Positions 26,298-35,588 are shown, numbered from the stretch's first letter. The stretch: 49,071 bases of DNA from Streptococcus suis (GCF_002964045.1 NZ_POPB01000400.1:1-49071); one strand, 5' to 3'. The notes: generated from the sequence alone by a model not told the origin. Made by a program: numbers and translations.

Positions 26298-26933
26298 ATG
26301 AAATTCAGTCGCATTTCCTTGATAAGTGTAGCATTATTGTTAATAGCTTGCTTATCAGCCTGTGCTGCTAGGTATGAAAAAGGACAAACAAGCACTGTCT
26401 CGAGTCAGCCAGTACAAACCATCAATGAGGAAGAAGCACAGAAGTTTACCTCCCAACATAGTCAGAAAGTACTATCTAAGGAAGTAGCAGAAAGCGGTGG
26501 TACTAGCATTACCTTTGATGATGGAACGGTGTATGTCCATGTCTCAGATACAAGCGTAGGAGAATATTATCTGCTTTCCTATCCAAGTGGTTGTAAGGTA
26601 ACCTATTTCATTGAAAGTGGTGATTTTACTGTAGCGACAGATGAATATGAAGCTGAAGCAAGTGAAGCTAAGGGGCAGATTGGACAGTATTTTGCAGAAA
26701 GTGGCTACTCTATTTCTTTTGCAAATGATGGCGCCCTCTTCATTGATTTACAAGGAAATTTCACCCACCAGTATGATGGCAAGGAGAAAAAAGGAAATAT
26801 TAAAGATTCGGAAGGAAATAGTTACGTCGATAGCTTGTTAAACCAATATGGTATCCCCAACCTTGCCTTTTATGACAGCTTTGTCAAAGAAGTGGTAGCA
26901 GATGCCAAGAACTACTTTACTACTGATGAGTAA
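26298..26933 (+). CDS. Predicted lipoprotein, unknown function
   Basis: 211 residues. Signal peptide with lipobox L19-S20-A21-C22 (ACLSAC), so it should be lipid-anchored outside the membrane. The mature part is acidic and Ser/Thr-rich with no known domain. It contains FTSQHSQKVLSKEVAESGG near 51-69 and an acidic YEAEASEAKGQIGQYFAESG stretch near 117-136. It has its own promoter and terminator and separates coiA from pepF, so it is probably a lineage-specific insertion in an otherwise conserved order. Confidence 0.78.
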   Translation: MKFSRISLISVALLLIACLSACAARYEKGQTSTVSSQPVQTINEEEAQKFTSQHSQKVLSKEVAESGGTSITFDDGTVYVHVSDTSVGEYYLLSYPSGCKVTYFIESGDFTVATDEYEAEASEAKGQIGQYFAESGYSISFANDGALFIDLQGNFTHQYDGKEKKGNIKDSEGNSYVDSLLNQYGIPNLAFYDSFVKEVVADAKNYFTTDE

Positions 26934-26942
26934 GTTGTAAGC

Positions 26943-26974
26943 CCTCACTTTCCATTGGAAAGTGAGGTATTTTT
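26943..26974 (+). terminator. Terminator after the lipoprotein gene
   Basis: CCTCACTTTCC (26943-26953) pairs with GGAAAGTGAGG (26957-26967), 3-base loop, then TATTTTT. Confidence 0.9.
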
Positions 26975-27004
26975 ATGTTAGAATAGTAAGACGGAGGATT
27001 TATT

Positions 27005-28807
27005 ATGTCTAAACAACGTCATGAAATTGAAGAAAAATACCAATGGGATTTGACTACTATTTTCCCAACAGATGAAGCATGGGAAACAGAGCTTGCAGAT
27101 TTACAAGCTGAAACTGAAAAAACAAAAGAATTTGCAGGGCATTTACTCGACTCTGCTAAAAGCCTACTGGAAATCAGCGAAACGCAACTCGGTCTTATGC
27201 GTCGCATTGAAAAACTCTATGTCTATGCGTCTATGAAAAACGACCAGGATACTCGCGAAGGAAAATACCAGGAATTTCAGGCTAAGGCTATGGGGCTTTA
27301 TTCTGCTTTTTCACAAGCATTTGCCTTCTATGAGCCTGAATTTATGGCCATTACTGAAGAGCAATTGGAGGCCTTTAAGGCAGAAGAGCCAGCTCTTGTT
27401 CAGTACAGCCATCAATTTGAAAAACTCTTAGCAGCCAAGGATCATGTCCTGTCACAAGAAGTAGAAGAAGTCCTTGCGGCGACTAGCGAGATTTTCGAGT
27501 CACCAGCTGAAACCTTCTCAGTCTTGGACAATGCAAGTATCTTATTCCCTGAAATTGCAGACGAGGATGGTCATTTGGTACCACTCTCTCACGGCAATTA
27601 TATTCACTTCATGGAGTCTAAAAACCGCGACGTCCGTCAGGAAGCATACGAAGCTATGTACGGAACCTACGAGCAGTTCCAGCATACCTACGCTAAGACC
27701 CTTCAGTCTAATGTCAAGGTCAATAACCTGAAAGCTCGTTTGCGGAAGTACGATTCAGCCCGTCACGCATCACTTGCAGCTAATTTCATTCCAGAATCCG
27801 TTTACGATACATTAGTGGCGGCAGTCAACAAGCACCTTCCGCTCTTGCATCGTTACATCAATTTGCGTAAGAAACTCCTGGGTATTGATGACTTGAAGAT
27901 GTACGATATGTACACGCCATTGTCAGATTTCAGTACCAAGATTTCTTATGAAGATGCACTCAAGAAATGCCAAGAAACCTTGGAAATCTTCGGTGAGGAT
28001 TATTCGGCTATTGTAAAAGAAGCCTTTGAAAATCGCTGGATTGATGTCCATGTTAATGAAGGAAAACGCTCAGGAGCATACTCAGGAGGTGCTTACGACA
28101 CCAACGCCTTCATGCTTCTCAACTGGCAGGATAACTTGGATAACATGTACACTCTTATCCATGAAACAGGCCACTCTCTCCATTCTATGTTGACTCGTAA
28201 GACTCAACCTTATGTCTATGGTCATTATTCTCTATTCTTGGCTGAAATTGCTTCAACGACCAATGAAAACCTTTTGACAGAAAAACTCTTGGCAGAAGTA
28301 GAAGATGACAAGGAACGCTTTGCTATTCTCAATCATTACCTAGATGGTTTCCGTGGTACAGTCTTCCGCCAAACGCAATTTGCCGAGTTTGAGCAAGCAA
28401 TCTACAAGGCAGACCAGGAAGGTCAGGTCTTGACGGCTGATTTCCTCAATGAATTGTACGGTCAGACAAATGAGAAATACTACGGACTTTCGGCAGAAGA
28501 AAACCCAGAAATCCAGTTTGAATGGGCACGTATTCCACACTTCTATTACAATTTCTATGTCTATCAATATGCGACAGGATTTGCAGCAGCATCCGCACTT
28601 GCGAACAAGATTGTCAACGGTAGTCCAGAAGACAAAGAAAATTACCTCAACTACTTGAAAGCTGGTAGCTCAGATTACTCGCTCAATGTCATTGCCAAAG
28701 CTGGCGTAGACATGACCAAGGAAGATTACCTCAACGATGCCTTCAAGGTATTTGAGGCTCGTTTGGAAGAATTAGAAGCTCTCGTTGAGAAAGGTGTGCA
28801 CCTCTAA
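27005..28807 (+). CDS. pepF: Oligoendopeptidase F
   Basis: 600 residues, usual length for PepF (M3B metallopeptidase). It cleaves short peptides in the cytoplasm for nutrition and protein turnover. The zinc motif HETGH is near residue 385 ([13 protein letters not shown]), and the second-ligand region [13 protein letters not shown] follows near 405-417. The N-terminal helical domain is typical. Start ATG with GGAGG upstream, 30 bases after the lipoprotein terminator. Confidence 0.96.
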   Translation: MSKQRHEIEEKYQWDLTTIFPTDEAWETELADLQAETEKTKEFAGHLLDSAKSLLEISETQLGLMRRIEKLYVYASMKNDQDTREGKYQEFQAKAMGLYSAFSQAFAFYEPEFMAITEEQLEAFKAEEPALVQYSHQFEKLLAAKDHVLSQEVEEVLAATSEIFESPAETFSVLDNASILFPEIADEDGHLVPLSHGNYIHFMESKNRDVRQEAYEAMYGTYEQFQHTYAKTLQSNVKVNNLKARLRKYDSARHASLAANFIPESVYDTLVAAVNKHLPLLHRYINLRKKLLGIDDLKMYDMYTPLSDFSTKISYEDALKKCQETLEIFGEDYSAIVKEAFENRWIDVHVNEGKRSGAYSGGAYDTNAFMLLNWQDNLDNMYTLIHETGHSLHSMLTRKTQPYVYGHYSLFLAEIASTTNENLLTEKLLAEVEDDKERFAILNHYLDGFRGTVFRQTQFAEFEQAIYKADQEGQVLTADFLNELYGQTNEKYYGLSAEENPEIQFEWARIPHFYYNFYVYQYATGFAAASALANKIVNGSPEDKENYLNYLKAGSSDYSLNVIAKAGVDMTKEDYLNDAFKVFEARLEELEALVEKGVHL

Positions 28808-29004
28808 AATGATTTTCTATAAACGGTCCATTGTGGTACCGATCGTTGCCAGTCTAGTCTCTTGCTTTTCATTGAAATTAAAGGAGAATTACTGGTTGAC
28901 ATTCAGTTAAATCATTTGGCACAGGCCGATTTTTACGAGATTTACCAATTTATTGATACATATAAAATGGGATTTTCCATATAAAAATAGTGAATGGAGG
29001 AACT

Positions 29005-29553
29005 ATGTTAACAGAAGAACAAGTTCAAGACATCTTCGAATTAGCCGATATTTTATCTGCGAGTGACAGAGAATTATTTATACAACTTAGAGAGGTTATT
29101 TTTGCGACGGATCCAAATGTGATTTTGAACTCTCTAGAACAAATCTTAGATGAGAAAGCATTTGATGCCTTTTTAGATAAAATTGGGGAATCTGAGAAAG
29201 ACAATCTATGGCTTATTTTGATGACCTTGTTACACCAGGAAGGATTTATTACAACCTTTAAACAGCAAGAACAGTTGGAAGAGTTTATTCAAGCCTTTGA
29301 TAGGCTACCGCAGGTACGCCAGGCAGGCATTTTACTGAAGTTAGATTCTGCCGGTTTGCTTCCATCTGGTTCCGTCACTGAGTGGGCAGCAGTTGTTGAT
29401 GGAAAATACGCAAATGAAAACTTTTGTTTGGGTGGCATCCAGGTGACTGCTGAGGAAAATTATCTGTTTTTTAACACCATTGACCAATTTAGAAGGGTAA
29501 AAGAATTGGCTACAAACCTTGGTTACCGTGTCGATTATGCTAAATATTTGTAG
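29005..29553 (+). CDS. Small acidic protein, unknown (possibly DUF6630-like)
   Basis: 182 residues. ATG 29005 has GGAGG at 28996-29000 and is preferred to GTG 28990. N-terminal two thirds are helical and rich in Leu, Glu and Asp. The C-terminal third has a beta-rich pattern TEWAAVVDGKYANENFCLGG followed by YLFFNTIDQFRRVKELATNLGYRVDYAKYL. It vaguely recalls DUF6630/SMI1-type proteins, but I cannot assign it. Lies between pepF and the O-methyltransferase gene with its own terminator. Confidence 0.65.
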   Translation: MLTEEQVQDIFELADILSASDRELFIQLREVIFATDPNVILNSLEQILDEKAFDAFLDKIGESEKDNLWLILMTLLHQEGFITTFKQQEQLEEFIQAFDRLPQVRQAGILLKLDSAGLLPSGSVTEWAAVVDGKYANENFCLGGIQVTAEENYLFFNTIDQFRRVKELATNLGYRVDYAKYL

Positions 29554-29558
29554 ATTGG

Positions 29559-29582
29559 AAGACAGGTTATCCTGTCTTTTAA
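29559..29582 (+). terminator. Terminator after the 29005 gene
   Basis: AAGACAGG (29559-29566) pairs with CCTGTCTT (29571-29578), 4-base loop, T tail. Confidence 0.8.
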
Positions 29583-29612
29583 TCATTGTGACGAGAATCC
29601 TGAATAGTCTTA

Positions 29613-29621
29613 TGGTATAAT
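29613..29621 (+). promoter_or_regulatory. Extended -10 promoter giving a nearly leaderless mRNA
   Basis: TGG plus TATAAT (29616-29621). The expected start (6-8 bases after) falls at 29627-29629, on or next to the ATG at 29629. There is no Shine-Dalgarno before that ATG. Confidence 0.55.
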
Positions 29622-29628
29622 GAATCTT

Positions 29629-30348
29629 ATGGTTGAATCATATTCTAAAAACGCAAACCACAATATGCGCCGTCCTGTTGTCAAGGAAGAGATTGTGGAT
29701 TTTATGCGAACACGTCAGGCGCAGAATACAGGCTTTTTGAAAGAGTTGGAAGATTTTGCACGTCAAGAAAATATTCCAGTTATTCCCCATGAAACGGTTG
29801 CTTATTTTCGTTTGCTCATGCAAACTTTACAGCCCGCTCGTATTTTGGAAATCGGAACGGCCATTGGTTTCTCTGCCCTATTAATGGCTGAGAATAGTCC
29901 GCAATCACAGATTACGACAATTGATCGCAATGAAGAGATGATTGGATTTGCCAGGGAAAATTTTGCCAAGTATGATAGCAGACAGCAGATTGAATTGCTA
30001 GAGGGAGAAGCGATGGACTTGCTTCCAACACTTGAAAATGATAGCTATGATTTTGTTTTCATGGATTCTGCTAAGTCAAAATACATTGTTTTTCTTCCAG
30101 AAGTTCTCAAAAAGGTAAAAGTTGGTGGCTTGATTATCTTAGATGATATTTTTCAAGGTGGAGATATTGCCAAAGATATTAAGGAAGTTCGCCGTGGGCA
30201 AAGGACTATCTATCGCGGCTTACAACGCTTGTTTGATGCGACTTTGGACAATCCTGATGTAACAGCCAGCCTTGTCTCTATGAGTGATGGTCTCTTAATG
30301 TTGAGGAAAAATGTCGCAAATGTTGACTTAAATATTGAAGAAATTTAA
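29629..30348 (+). CDS. SAM-dependent O-methyltransferase (TrmR/YrrM-like)
   Basis: 239 residues from ATG 29629. An ATG at 29620 is also in frame, but it overlaps the -10 box and so cannot be transcribed from it. Class I methyltransferase of the O-methyltransferase family 3: SAM motif RILEIGTAIGFSALLMA near residue 70, acidic turn ITTIDRNEEM, FVFMDSAKS with the metal-binding Asp, then LIILDDIFQGG. It resembles B. subtilis YrrM (TrmR), which methylates 5-hydroxyuridine at the tRNA wobble base; this assignment is by family resemblance. In streptococci it lies between pepF and prsA as here. Confidence 0.85.
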   Translation: MVESYSKNANHNMRRPVVKEEIVDFMRTRQAQNTGFLKELEDFARQENIPVIPHETVAYFRLLMQTLQPARILEIGTAIGFSALLMAENSPQSQITTIDRNEEMIGFARENFAKYDSRQQIELLEGEAMDLLPTLENDSYDFVFMDSAKSKYIVFLPEVLKKVKVGGLIILDDIFQGGDIAKDIKEVRRGQRTIYRGLQRLFDATLDNPDVTASLVSMSDGLLMLRKNVANVDLNIEEI

Positions 30349-30369
30349 GTACTTTTTAAGCTTTTGTGA

Positions 30370-30375
30370 TATAAT
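30370..30375 (+). promoter_or_regulatory. -10 box of prsA
   Basis: TATAAT at 30370-30375, with AAAAGGAG before the ATG at 30412. Confidence 0.55.
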
Positions 30376-30411
30376 AAATAACGTTAATGAAAAAAGGAGT
30401 AAACTTTTTAA

Positions 30412-31416
30412 ATGAAAAACACAAAAAAAATCTTAGCAGGAGCAGTCACACTATTTGCGACTGTGACCCTTGCAGCATGTACAAGTACAGCTGATAAAGA
30501 CATCATTACCATGAAAGGAAATACCATCACAGTTTCTGAGTTTTACGAGCAAGTCAAAACAAACACAAGTGCTCAACAGGTGTTACTTTCAATGGTCATT
30601 AGCGATGTTTTTGAAGAACAATACGGCGATAAAGTTTCTGATAAAGAAGTTACGGAAGCTTATGAAAAAATGGCTGAGCAATACGGAGATTCGTTTGCGA
30701 CTGCCTTGGCTTCAGCAGGTTTGACAACTGAAACATACAAGCAGCAAATTCGTACCAATAAATTGGTTGAATATGCAGTGAAACAAGCAGCTGAAAAAGA
30801 ATTGACAGATGAAAACTACAAAGCTGCCTACGAATCCTATACTCCAGAAGTGACAGCTCGTATTATCAAGTTAGATGACGAAGCGAAAGCTAAGGAAGTT
30901 TTAGCTTCTGCCCAGGCTGCTGGTGCTGATTTTGCGAAATTAGCTAAAGAAAACTCGACGGATGCAGATACAAAAGATAAGGGTGGAGAAATCAAATTTG
31001 ATTCTACATCAACTACAGTACCTGCGGAAGTTCAATCTGCAATCTTTGCCTTGGATGCTGGTCAGGTTGGTGCATCTGTTGTAACAGTTGTTGATATGAC
31101 AACTTACACAACGAGCTACTATGTTGTGAAATTGGAAGCTAAGTCTGAGAAGTCTGCAAATTGGGAAGACTATAAAGATAAGTTGAAAGAAATTATTTTG
31201 GCACAAAAACAAAATGATTCTACATTTGTTGCAGGTGTGTTGAAGGAAGCTCTTCAAAAAGCAAATGTTAAAGTGAAGGATGCAGCTTTCCAAAATCTTC
31301 TTTCACAATATGTCACAGCTGATGATAGTAGCTCATCTTCATCAACAAGTTCTTCATCAAGTTCTACAACTGAAAGCTCATCTACTACAGAGTCTTCAAG
31401 TTCTTCAGGTCAGTAG
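30412..31416 (+). CDS. prsA: Foldase lipoprotein PrsA
   Basis: 334 residues. Lipoprotein signal with C23 in TLAAC. The parvulin-type peptidyl-prolyl isomerase domain lies around residues 140-235 (VTARIIKLDD, AKLAKENSTD, GGEIKFDSTS motifs), flanked by N- and C-terminal chaperone helices. PrsA folds secreted proteins outside the membrane. Unusual: a C-terminal tail of about 30 residues made almost only of Ser and Thr with Glu (SSSSSTSSSSS/TTESSS), probably a flexible wall-spanning stalk and length-variable. Monocistronic with its own promoter, followed by the T-box leader of the next gene. Confidence 0.94.
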   Translation: MKNTKKILAGAVTLFATVTLAACTSTADKDIITMKGNTITVSEFYEQVKTNTSAQQVLLSMVISDVFEEQYGDKVSDKEVTEAYEKMAEQYGDSFATALASAGLTTETYKQQIRTNKLVEYAVKQAAEKELTDENYKAAYESYTPEVTARIIKLDDEAKAKEVLASAQAAGADFAKLAKENSTDADTKDKGGEIKFDSTSTTVPAEVQSAIFALDAGQVGASVVTVVDMTTYTTSYYVVKLEAKSEKSANWEDYKDKLKEIILAQKQNDSTFVAGVLKEALQKANVKVKDAAFQNLLSQYVTADDSSSSSSTSSSSSSTTESSSTTESSSSSGQ

Positions 31417-31429
31417 GATCTAAATCTAT

Positions 31430-31659
31430 TAAGAATAAATACTCAATCCCTTAGTTCAGAAAATTGGCGGTTGCTGTGAGCCATCTAAGCTGAGTATTTT
31501 GCTACTTAATGGAATAAATAATTGAATATGGGACCCTCTATTCACAGTTCAGCATTTGCTTGGCTTGTGAATAGAGGGTCTGAAAAGAGAATGACAAGTC
31601 ATTGAATGAAGGTGGTACCGCGGTTTTTCGCCCTTCGTTTGGTTTCTTGTTATTTTTTT
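31430..31659 (+). promoter_or_regulatory. Alanine T-box riboswitch
   Basis: The T-box sequence AAGGTGGTACCGCGG is at 31609-31623. The upstream Stem I region (31430-31520) has the distal AG-bulge-like TTAGTTCAG and GCGGTTGCTGTGAGCC segments, with a GCT (Ala) triplet at 31501-31503 in the specifier position (GAGTATTTTGCTAC). A long hairpin, ACCCTCTATTCAC/GTGAATAGAGGGT, forms at 31533-31579. The terminator CGCGG...CGCCCTTCG, followed by a T run to 31659, is the alternative fold. Uncharged tRNA-Ala should open expression of the gene at 31670 and perhaps alaS downstream. Confidence 0.88.
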
Positions 31660-31669
31660 GGAGGTTATC

Positions 31670-32155
31670 ATGAAGCAATTTCAAGTGAAACAGCGCTTTA
31701 CCTTTGGTGGTGAAAAATTTGATATTCGTGATAGTTTTGGGAATCTTGCCTATCAAGTGGAGGGATCTTTTCTCGAAATTCCAAAACGATTTATCGTGAC
31801 CGATTCCAGAGGAGAAGCAGTTTGTCAGATTACCAAGAAGTTTTTGACCTTCCTGCCCCAGTTTACCATTGATATGGCAGATGGTCATTCTTTCTACTTG
31901 CAAAAGGAATTTACCTTTTTCAAGGATCGCTATACTGTGGAAAATCTAGGTTTAATCCTGGACGGAAATATCTGGGATTTGGATTTTCGCTTGAAAAAAC
32001 CTGATGGTCAGCTAGTAGCTGAAATCTCCAAAGAACTCTTTCATTTCACTTCTCATTATTCCGTTACTGTCTTGGAGGATTCCTATGCAGATTTGGTCAT
32101 TTCCTTAGTGGTCGCAATTGACTACGTCGAAATGATGGAAGATGCATCAAGATAA
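31670..32155 (+). CDS. LURP-one/YxjI-related (tubby-fold) protein under T-box control
   Basis: 161 residues from ATG 31670, preceded by GGAGG (31660-31664). The pattern MKQFQVKQRFTFGGEKFDIRD, followed by repeated beta segments (EGSFLEIPKRFIVTD, DLDFRLKKPDGQLVAEISKELFHFTSHYSVTVLE), fits the LURP-one-related/Scramblase-like tubby C2 barrel of B. subtilis YxjI. Function in bacteria unknown. It lies immediately behind an Ala T-box, so its expression should rise when tRNA-Ala is uncharged. alaS follows after 396 bases. Whether it acts in Ala metabolism or only hitch-hikes is open. Confidence 0.8.
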   Translation: MKQFQVKQRFTFGGEKFDIRDSFGNLAYQVEGSFLEIPKRFIVTDSRGEAVCQITKKFLTFLPQFTIDMADGHSFYLQKEFTFFKDRYTVENLGLILDGNIWDLDFRLKKPDGQLVAEISKELFHFTSHYSVTVLEDSYADLVISLVVAIDYVEMMEDASR

Positions 32156-32223
32156 TCGTAACATAAAATTTTTAAAATTGGTTTAGTTGGCTAACTTGCT
32201 AAATTGAACCTATCTAAAAAAAA

Positions 32224-32365
32224 CGAAAGGAAAGGGTATCGAGTTTATTTTGAAATGAACTCGGGCTACGGACTTTGTCAAAATGAGAAACACTTCCTAG
32301 ACGCAAGCGTCTTCGTCAGTTTTCCTATTTTTACGGTGTCCGCTTAACGCCCTTAGTATCTTAGT
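32224..32365 (+). repeat. Structured dispersed repeat, copy B
   Basis: Starts with CGAAAGGAAA, then hairpin GAGTTTATTT/AAATGAACTC, the 5' arm CTCGGGCTACGGACTTTGTC, inner hairpin GACGC AA GCGTC, and the 3' arm TACGGTGTCCGCTTAACGCCC, ending CCTTAGTATCTTAGTT. It pairs along its length like copy A. A partial further 5' arm (GAACTCGGTCTACGGACTTT, 32366-32385) follows, showing that a second unit was once joined. Confidence 0.75.
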
Positions 32366-32403
32366 TGAACTCGGTCTACGGACTTTCCCCTAAATTATCA
32401 AAT

Positions 32404-32551
32404 ATGAAAGGAAATGTTCAATTTAACAGTTTCGTTAAATTGAACCCGAGCTAAAAGCGTCGAGAAAAAGATAGACCGCCTAGTGCGCTGGCGCACAACG
32501 TTGGTCTCCTATTTTCTTCTCGCTTTCTTAACGCTCTTGGTATCTTAGTTT
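32404..32551 (+). repeat. Structured dispersed repeat, copy C, abutting the alaS start
   Basis: Starts GAAAGGAAATGTTCA with hairpin GTTCAATTTAAC/GTTAAATTGAAC, then arm GAGCTAAAAGCGTCGAGAAAAAG, inner hairpin GTGCGC TG GCGCAC, opposing arm TCTTCTCGCTTTCTTAACGCTC, ending CTTGGTATCTTAGTTT directly at the alaS ATG. The 32156-32551 gap holds only copies B and C; no gene is seen in it. Its start motif GAAAGGAA is the only Shine-Dalgarno-like sequence, about 140 bases before the ATG. Confidence 0.75.
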
Positions 32552-35170
32552 ATGAAAAATTTATCTTCTGCTCAAATTCGTCAAATGTGGTTGGATTTCT
32601 GGAAATCAAAGGGTCATTCTGTTGAGCCTTCAGCAAATCTTGTCCCAGTAAACGATCCAACTCTTTTGTGGATCAACTCTGGTGTGGCAACACTTAAGAA
32701 ATACTTTGATGGCTCTGTCATTCCTGACAACCCTCGGATTACAAATGCCCAAAAATCGATCCGTACCAACGATATTGAAAATGTTGGTAAGACAGCCCGC
32801 CATCACACTATGTTTGAAATGCTTGGAAACTTCTCTATCGGGGATTATTTCCGTGATGAAGCGATTGAGTGGGGCTTCGAGCTCTTGACAAGCCCAGAAT
32901 GGTTTGCCTTTCCAAAAGACAAGCTCTACATGACTTACTATCCTGATGATGTGGATTCATACAATCGTTGGATTGCTCTTGGTGTTGAGCCAAGCCACTT
33001 GATTCCGCTTGAAGATAACTTCTGGGAAATCGGTGCTGGTCCTTCAGGTCCAGATACGGAGATTTTCTTTGACCGTGGTACTGACTTTGACCCTGAAAAC
33101 ATTGGTATTCGTCTCTTGGAAGAAGATATTGAAAACGACCGTTACATTGAGATTTGGAATATCGTTCTGTCACAATTCAATGCTGATCCAGCTGTTCCGC
33201 GTTCTGAGTACAAGGAATTGCCAAACAAAAACATCGATACGGGCGCAGGTTTGGAGCGTTTGGCAGCTATTTTCCAAGGGGCTAAGACCAACTTTGAAAC
33301 GGACCTCTTCTTGCCAATCATTCGTGAAGTAGAAAAGATTTCTGGTAAGACTTATGACCAAGATGGCGACAACATGAGCTTCAAGGTTATCGCAGACCAC
33401 ATCCGTGCTCTTTCATTTGCCATTGGTGACGGTGCTCTTCCTGGAAATGAAGGCCGTGGTTATGTCCTTCGTCGTTTACTTCGTCGTGCTTCTATGCATG
33501 GTCAACGTTTGGGCATTACAGAGCCATTCTTGTACAAATTGGTAGAGACAGTTGGCACTATCATGGAAAGCTACTATCCAGAGGTACTTGAAAAACGTGC
33601 CTTCATTGAGAAGATTGTTAAGAGTGAAGAAGAGTCATTTGCTCGTACTATCCATACAGGTTCACAATTTGCTGAACAATTGATGGACAAATTGGCGGCA
33701 GAAGGTAAGTCTGAGATTGATGGTCGTGACATTTTCAAACTTTATGATACCTATGGTTTCCAAGTAGAATTGACTGAAGAATTGGCTGAGCACCGTGGTA
33801 TGACCCTTGACATTGCGGGATTTGAAGCGGCTATGAAAGAGCAACAAGACCGTGCTCGTGCTTCAGTTGTCAAAGGTGGTTCAATGGGTATGCAAAATGA
33901 AACCCTGGCTGCTATCACAGAAGAGTCGACCTTTGTTTATGGTCAAACAGCTCTTGAGGCAAGCTTATCTGTCATTGTGGCTGATAATGAGCGTACAGAA
34001 GCAGTTTCAGAAGGTCGAGCCCTCCTTGTCTTTGACCAAACACCATTCTATGCAGAAATGGGTGGTCAGGTTGCAGACCATGGTTTTGTGAAAAACGCTG
34101 CTGGAGACATTGTTGCGACTGTCATCGATGTGCAGAAAGCACCAAATGGTCAACCATTGCACACAGTAGAACTGTCCGCAAGTATTTCAGTTGGTCAAAC
34201 CTACACACTTGAAATCGAAACCAAACGCCGTAAGGGTGTTGAGAAGAACCACACAGCAACTCACTTGCTCCATGCAGCTCTTCACAATATTATCGGTGAG
34301 CATGCAACGCAGGCTGGTTCCTTGAATGAGAAAGATTTCCTCCGCTTTGACTTTACGCACTTTGAGGCTGTTACTGCGGAAGAACTTCGTCGTATCGAAG
34401 AAGAAGTCAATGAGCAAATTTGGAATGCTATTCCAGTTGTGACGGTTGAAACTGATATTGACACAGCTAAGGAAATGGGTGCCATGGCCCTCTTCGGTGA
34501 AAAATACGGTAAAGAAGTCCGTGTGGTGACAATTGGTGACTATTCTGTCGAACTCTGTGGTGGTACCCATGTTGGTAACACTGCTGAAATCGGCATTTTC
34601 AAGATCTTGAAAGAAGAAGGTATCGGTTCAGGTACCCGCCGTATCATTGCGGTAACAGGCCGTGAAGCCTTCCTTGCCTATCGTGACCGCGAGGACGCTC
34701 TCAAAGCTGTTGCGCAGACCCTTAAAGTGCCACAAATCGACCAAGTGCCGACAAAAGTGGAGGCACTGGCTGCGGAGCTCCGCGATTTGCAAAAAGAAAA
34801 CGCTAGTCTGAAAGAAAAAGCAGCGGCAGCCGCTGCTGGTGATGTCTTCAAAGATGTCAAAGATGCTAACGGCATTCGCTACATTGCCAGCCAAGTCCAA
34901 GTATCAGACGCAGGTGCCCTCCGTACCTTTGCTGACAACTGGAAGCAAAAAGACTACTCCGATGTCTTGGTGCTGGTTGCTGCAATCGGTGACAAGGTCA
35001 ATGTCCTTGTAGCCAGCAAATCAAGCGATGTTCATGCAGGGAACCTCATCAAAGTCCTTGCTCCAATCGTAGCAGGTCGTGGTGGTGGTAAGCCAGACAT
35101 GGCCATGGCAGGTGGTAGCGATGCTTCTGCTATCCAAACCCTCTTGAACAGCGTGGCTGACAATCTATAA
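32552..35170 (+). CDS. alaS: Alanyl-tRNA synthetase
   Basis: 872 residues, normal AlaRS length. Class II catalytic domain at the N terminus ([18 protein letters not shown]; the [17 protein letters not shown] motif near 91-107). Editing domain with zinc ligands HTATHLLH (near 567) and CGGTHVGNT (near 668). C-terminal C-Ala domain ends in [20 protein letters not shown]. It charges tRNA-Ala and clears mischarged Ser/Gly. Start: no Shine-Dalgarno close to the ATG; structured repeat C fills the leader. Likely transcribed from the T-box promoter upstream of the LURP-one gene. Confidence 0.97.
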   Translation: MKNLSSAQIRQMWLDFWKSKGHSVEPSANLVPVNDPTLLWINSGVATLKKYFDGSVIPDNPRITNAQKSIRTNDIENVGKTARHHTMFEMLGNFSIGDYFRDEAIEWGFELLTSPEWFAFPKDKLYMTYYPDDVDSYNRWIALGVEPSHLIPLEDNFWEIGAGPSGPDTEIFFDRGTDFDPENIGIRLLEEDIENDRYIEIWNIVLSQFNADPAVPRSEYKELPNKNIDTGAGLERLAAIFQGAKTNFETDLFLPIIREVEKISGKTYDQDGDNMSFKVIADHIRALSFAIGDGALPGNEGRGYVLRRLLRRASMHGQRLGITEPFLYKLVETVGTIMESYYPEVLEKRAFIEKIVKSEEESFARTIHTGSQFAEQLMDKLAAEGKSEIDGRDIFKLYDTYGFQVELTEELAEHRGMTLDIAGFEAAMKEQQDRARASVVKGGSMGMQNETLAAITEESTFVYGQTALEASLSVIVADNERTEAVSEGRALLVFDQTPFYAEMGGQVADHGFVKNAAGDIVATVIDVQKAPNGQPLHTVELSASISVGQTYTLEIETKRRKGVEKNHTATHLLHAALHNIIGEHATQAGSLNEKDFLRFDFTHFEAVTAEELRRIEEEVNEQIWNAIPVVTVETDIDTAKEMGAMALFGEKYGKEVRVVTIGDYSVELCGGTHVGNTAEIGIFKILKEEGIGSGTRRIIAVTGREAFLAYRDREDALKAVAQTLKVPQIDQVPTKVEALAAELRDLQKENASLKEKAAAAAAGDVFKDVKDANGIRYIASQVQVSDAGALRTFADNWKQKDYSDVLVLVAAIGDKVNVLVASKSSDVHAGNLIKVLAPIVAGRGGGKPDMAMAGGSDASAIQTLLNSVADNL

Positions 35171-35179
35171 TCGCTCACT

Positions 35180-35215
35180 AAACTCTTTTATCCTCTGGAT
35201 GAAGGAGTTTTTTTG
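35180..35215 (+). terminator. Terminator after alaS
   Basis: AAACTC with TTTATCC pairs, with one mismatch, to GGATGAA and GGAGTTT, followed by seven T. Confidence 0.75.
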
Positions 35216-35253
35216 TATCTTATTCTAGTCATTCTGACCATTATTGACTACAT

Positions 35254-35338
35254 TTTGACAAACTTCATAAACTATTTGACAAAAATTATTATTTTTTTGA
35301 CAAAGATACTTGTCAAAAAGAAAAGGAAGTGTTACAAT
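35254..35338 (+). promoter_or_regulatory. Promoter with 21-base direct repeats and an overlapping operator
   Basis: TTTGACAAA occurs at 35254-35262, 35275-35283 and 35296-35304, each exactly 21 bases after the last (two helical turns). An inverted copy, CTTGTCAAA (35309-35317), lies just after the third and contains the -35 box TTGTCA (35310-35315). This is followed by a 17-base spacer and -10 TACAAT (35333-35338). Direct repeats plus a palindrome over the -35 point to a repressor or activator that binds on one helix face. Candidate regulator: the XRE protein at 36770. Confidence 0.7.
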
Positions 35339-35402
35339 GATATCAAGATAAAGAGATGAAAACGAATTCATCAGGTAAATAAACAGAAAGTAGGAAATAA
35401 AT

Positions 35403-35588
35403 ATGAAAAAGATAAACAATAGTGACATTACACGTTTTGTGCAACTTATCGCTATCATCTATCTAGTTTTTGTCCTGTTGGCTGACATCATGAAGTGGCA
35501 GCAGTTGGATAATACCTATGTCGTTCTTGCCATTTGCACCATCGCAGTGACAGATGAGAACTTGTGGAAACTAGGTAGCAGAAAATAG
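35403..35588 (+). CDS. Small membrane protein, cassette gene 1
   Basis: 61 residues: basic start, two hydrophobic stretches (about 12-28 and 38-50), C-terminal LGSRK. First gene of the cassette behind the repeat-rich promoter; RBS AGTAGGA. No known family. It resembles the next protein in ending a hydrophobic segment with an acidic patch (TDENLWKLG against LLLDDTLSRE). Confidence 0.6.
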   Translation: MKKINNSDITRFVQLIAIIYLVFVLLADIMKWQQLDNTYVVLAICTIAVTDENLWKLGSRK

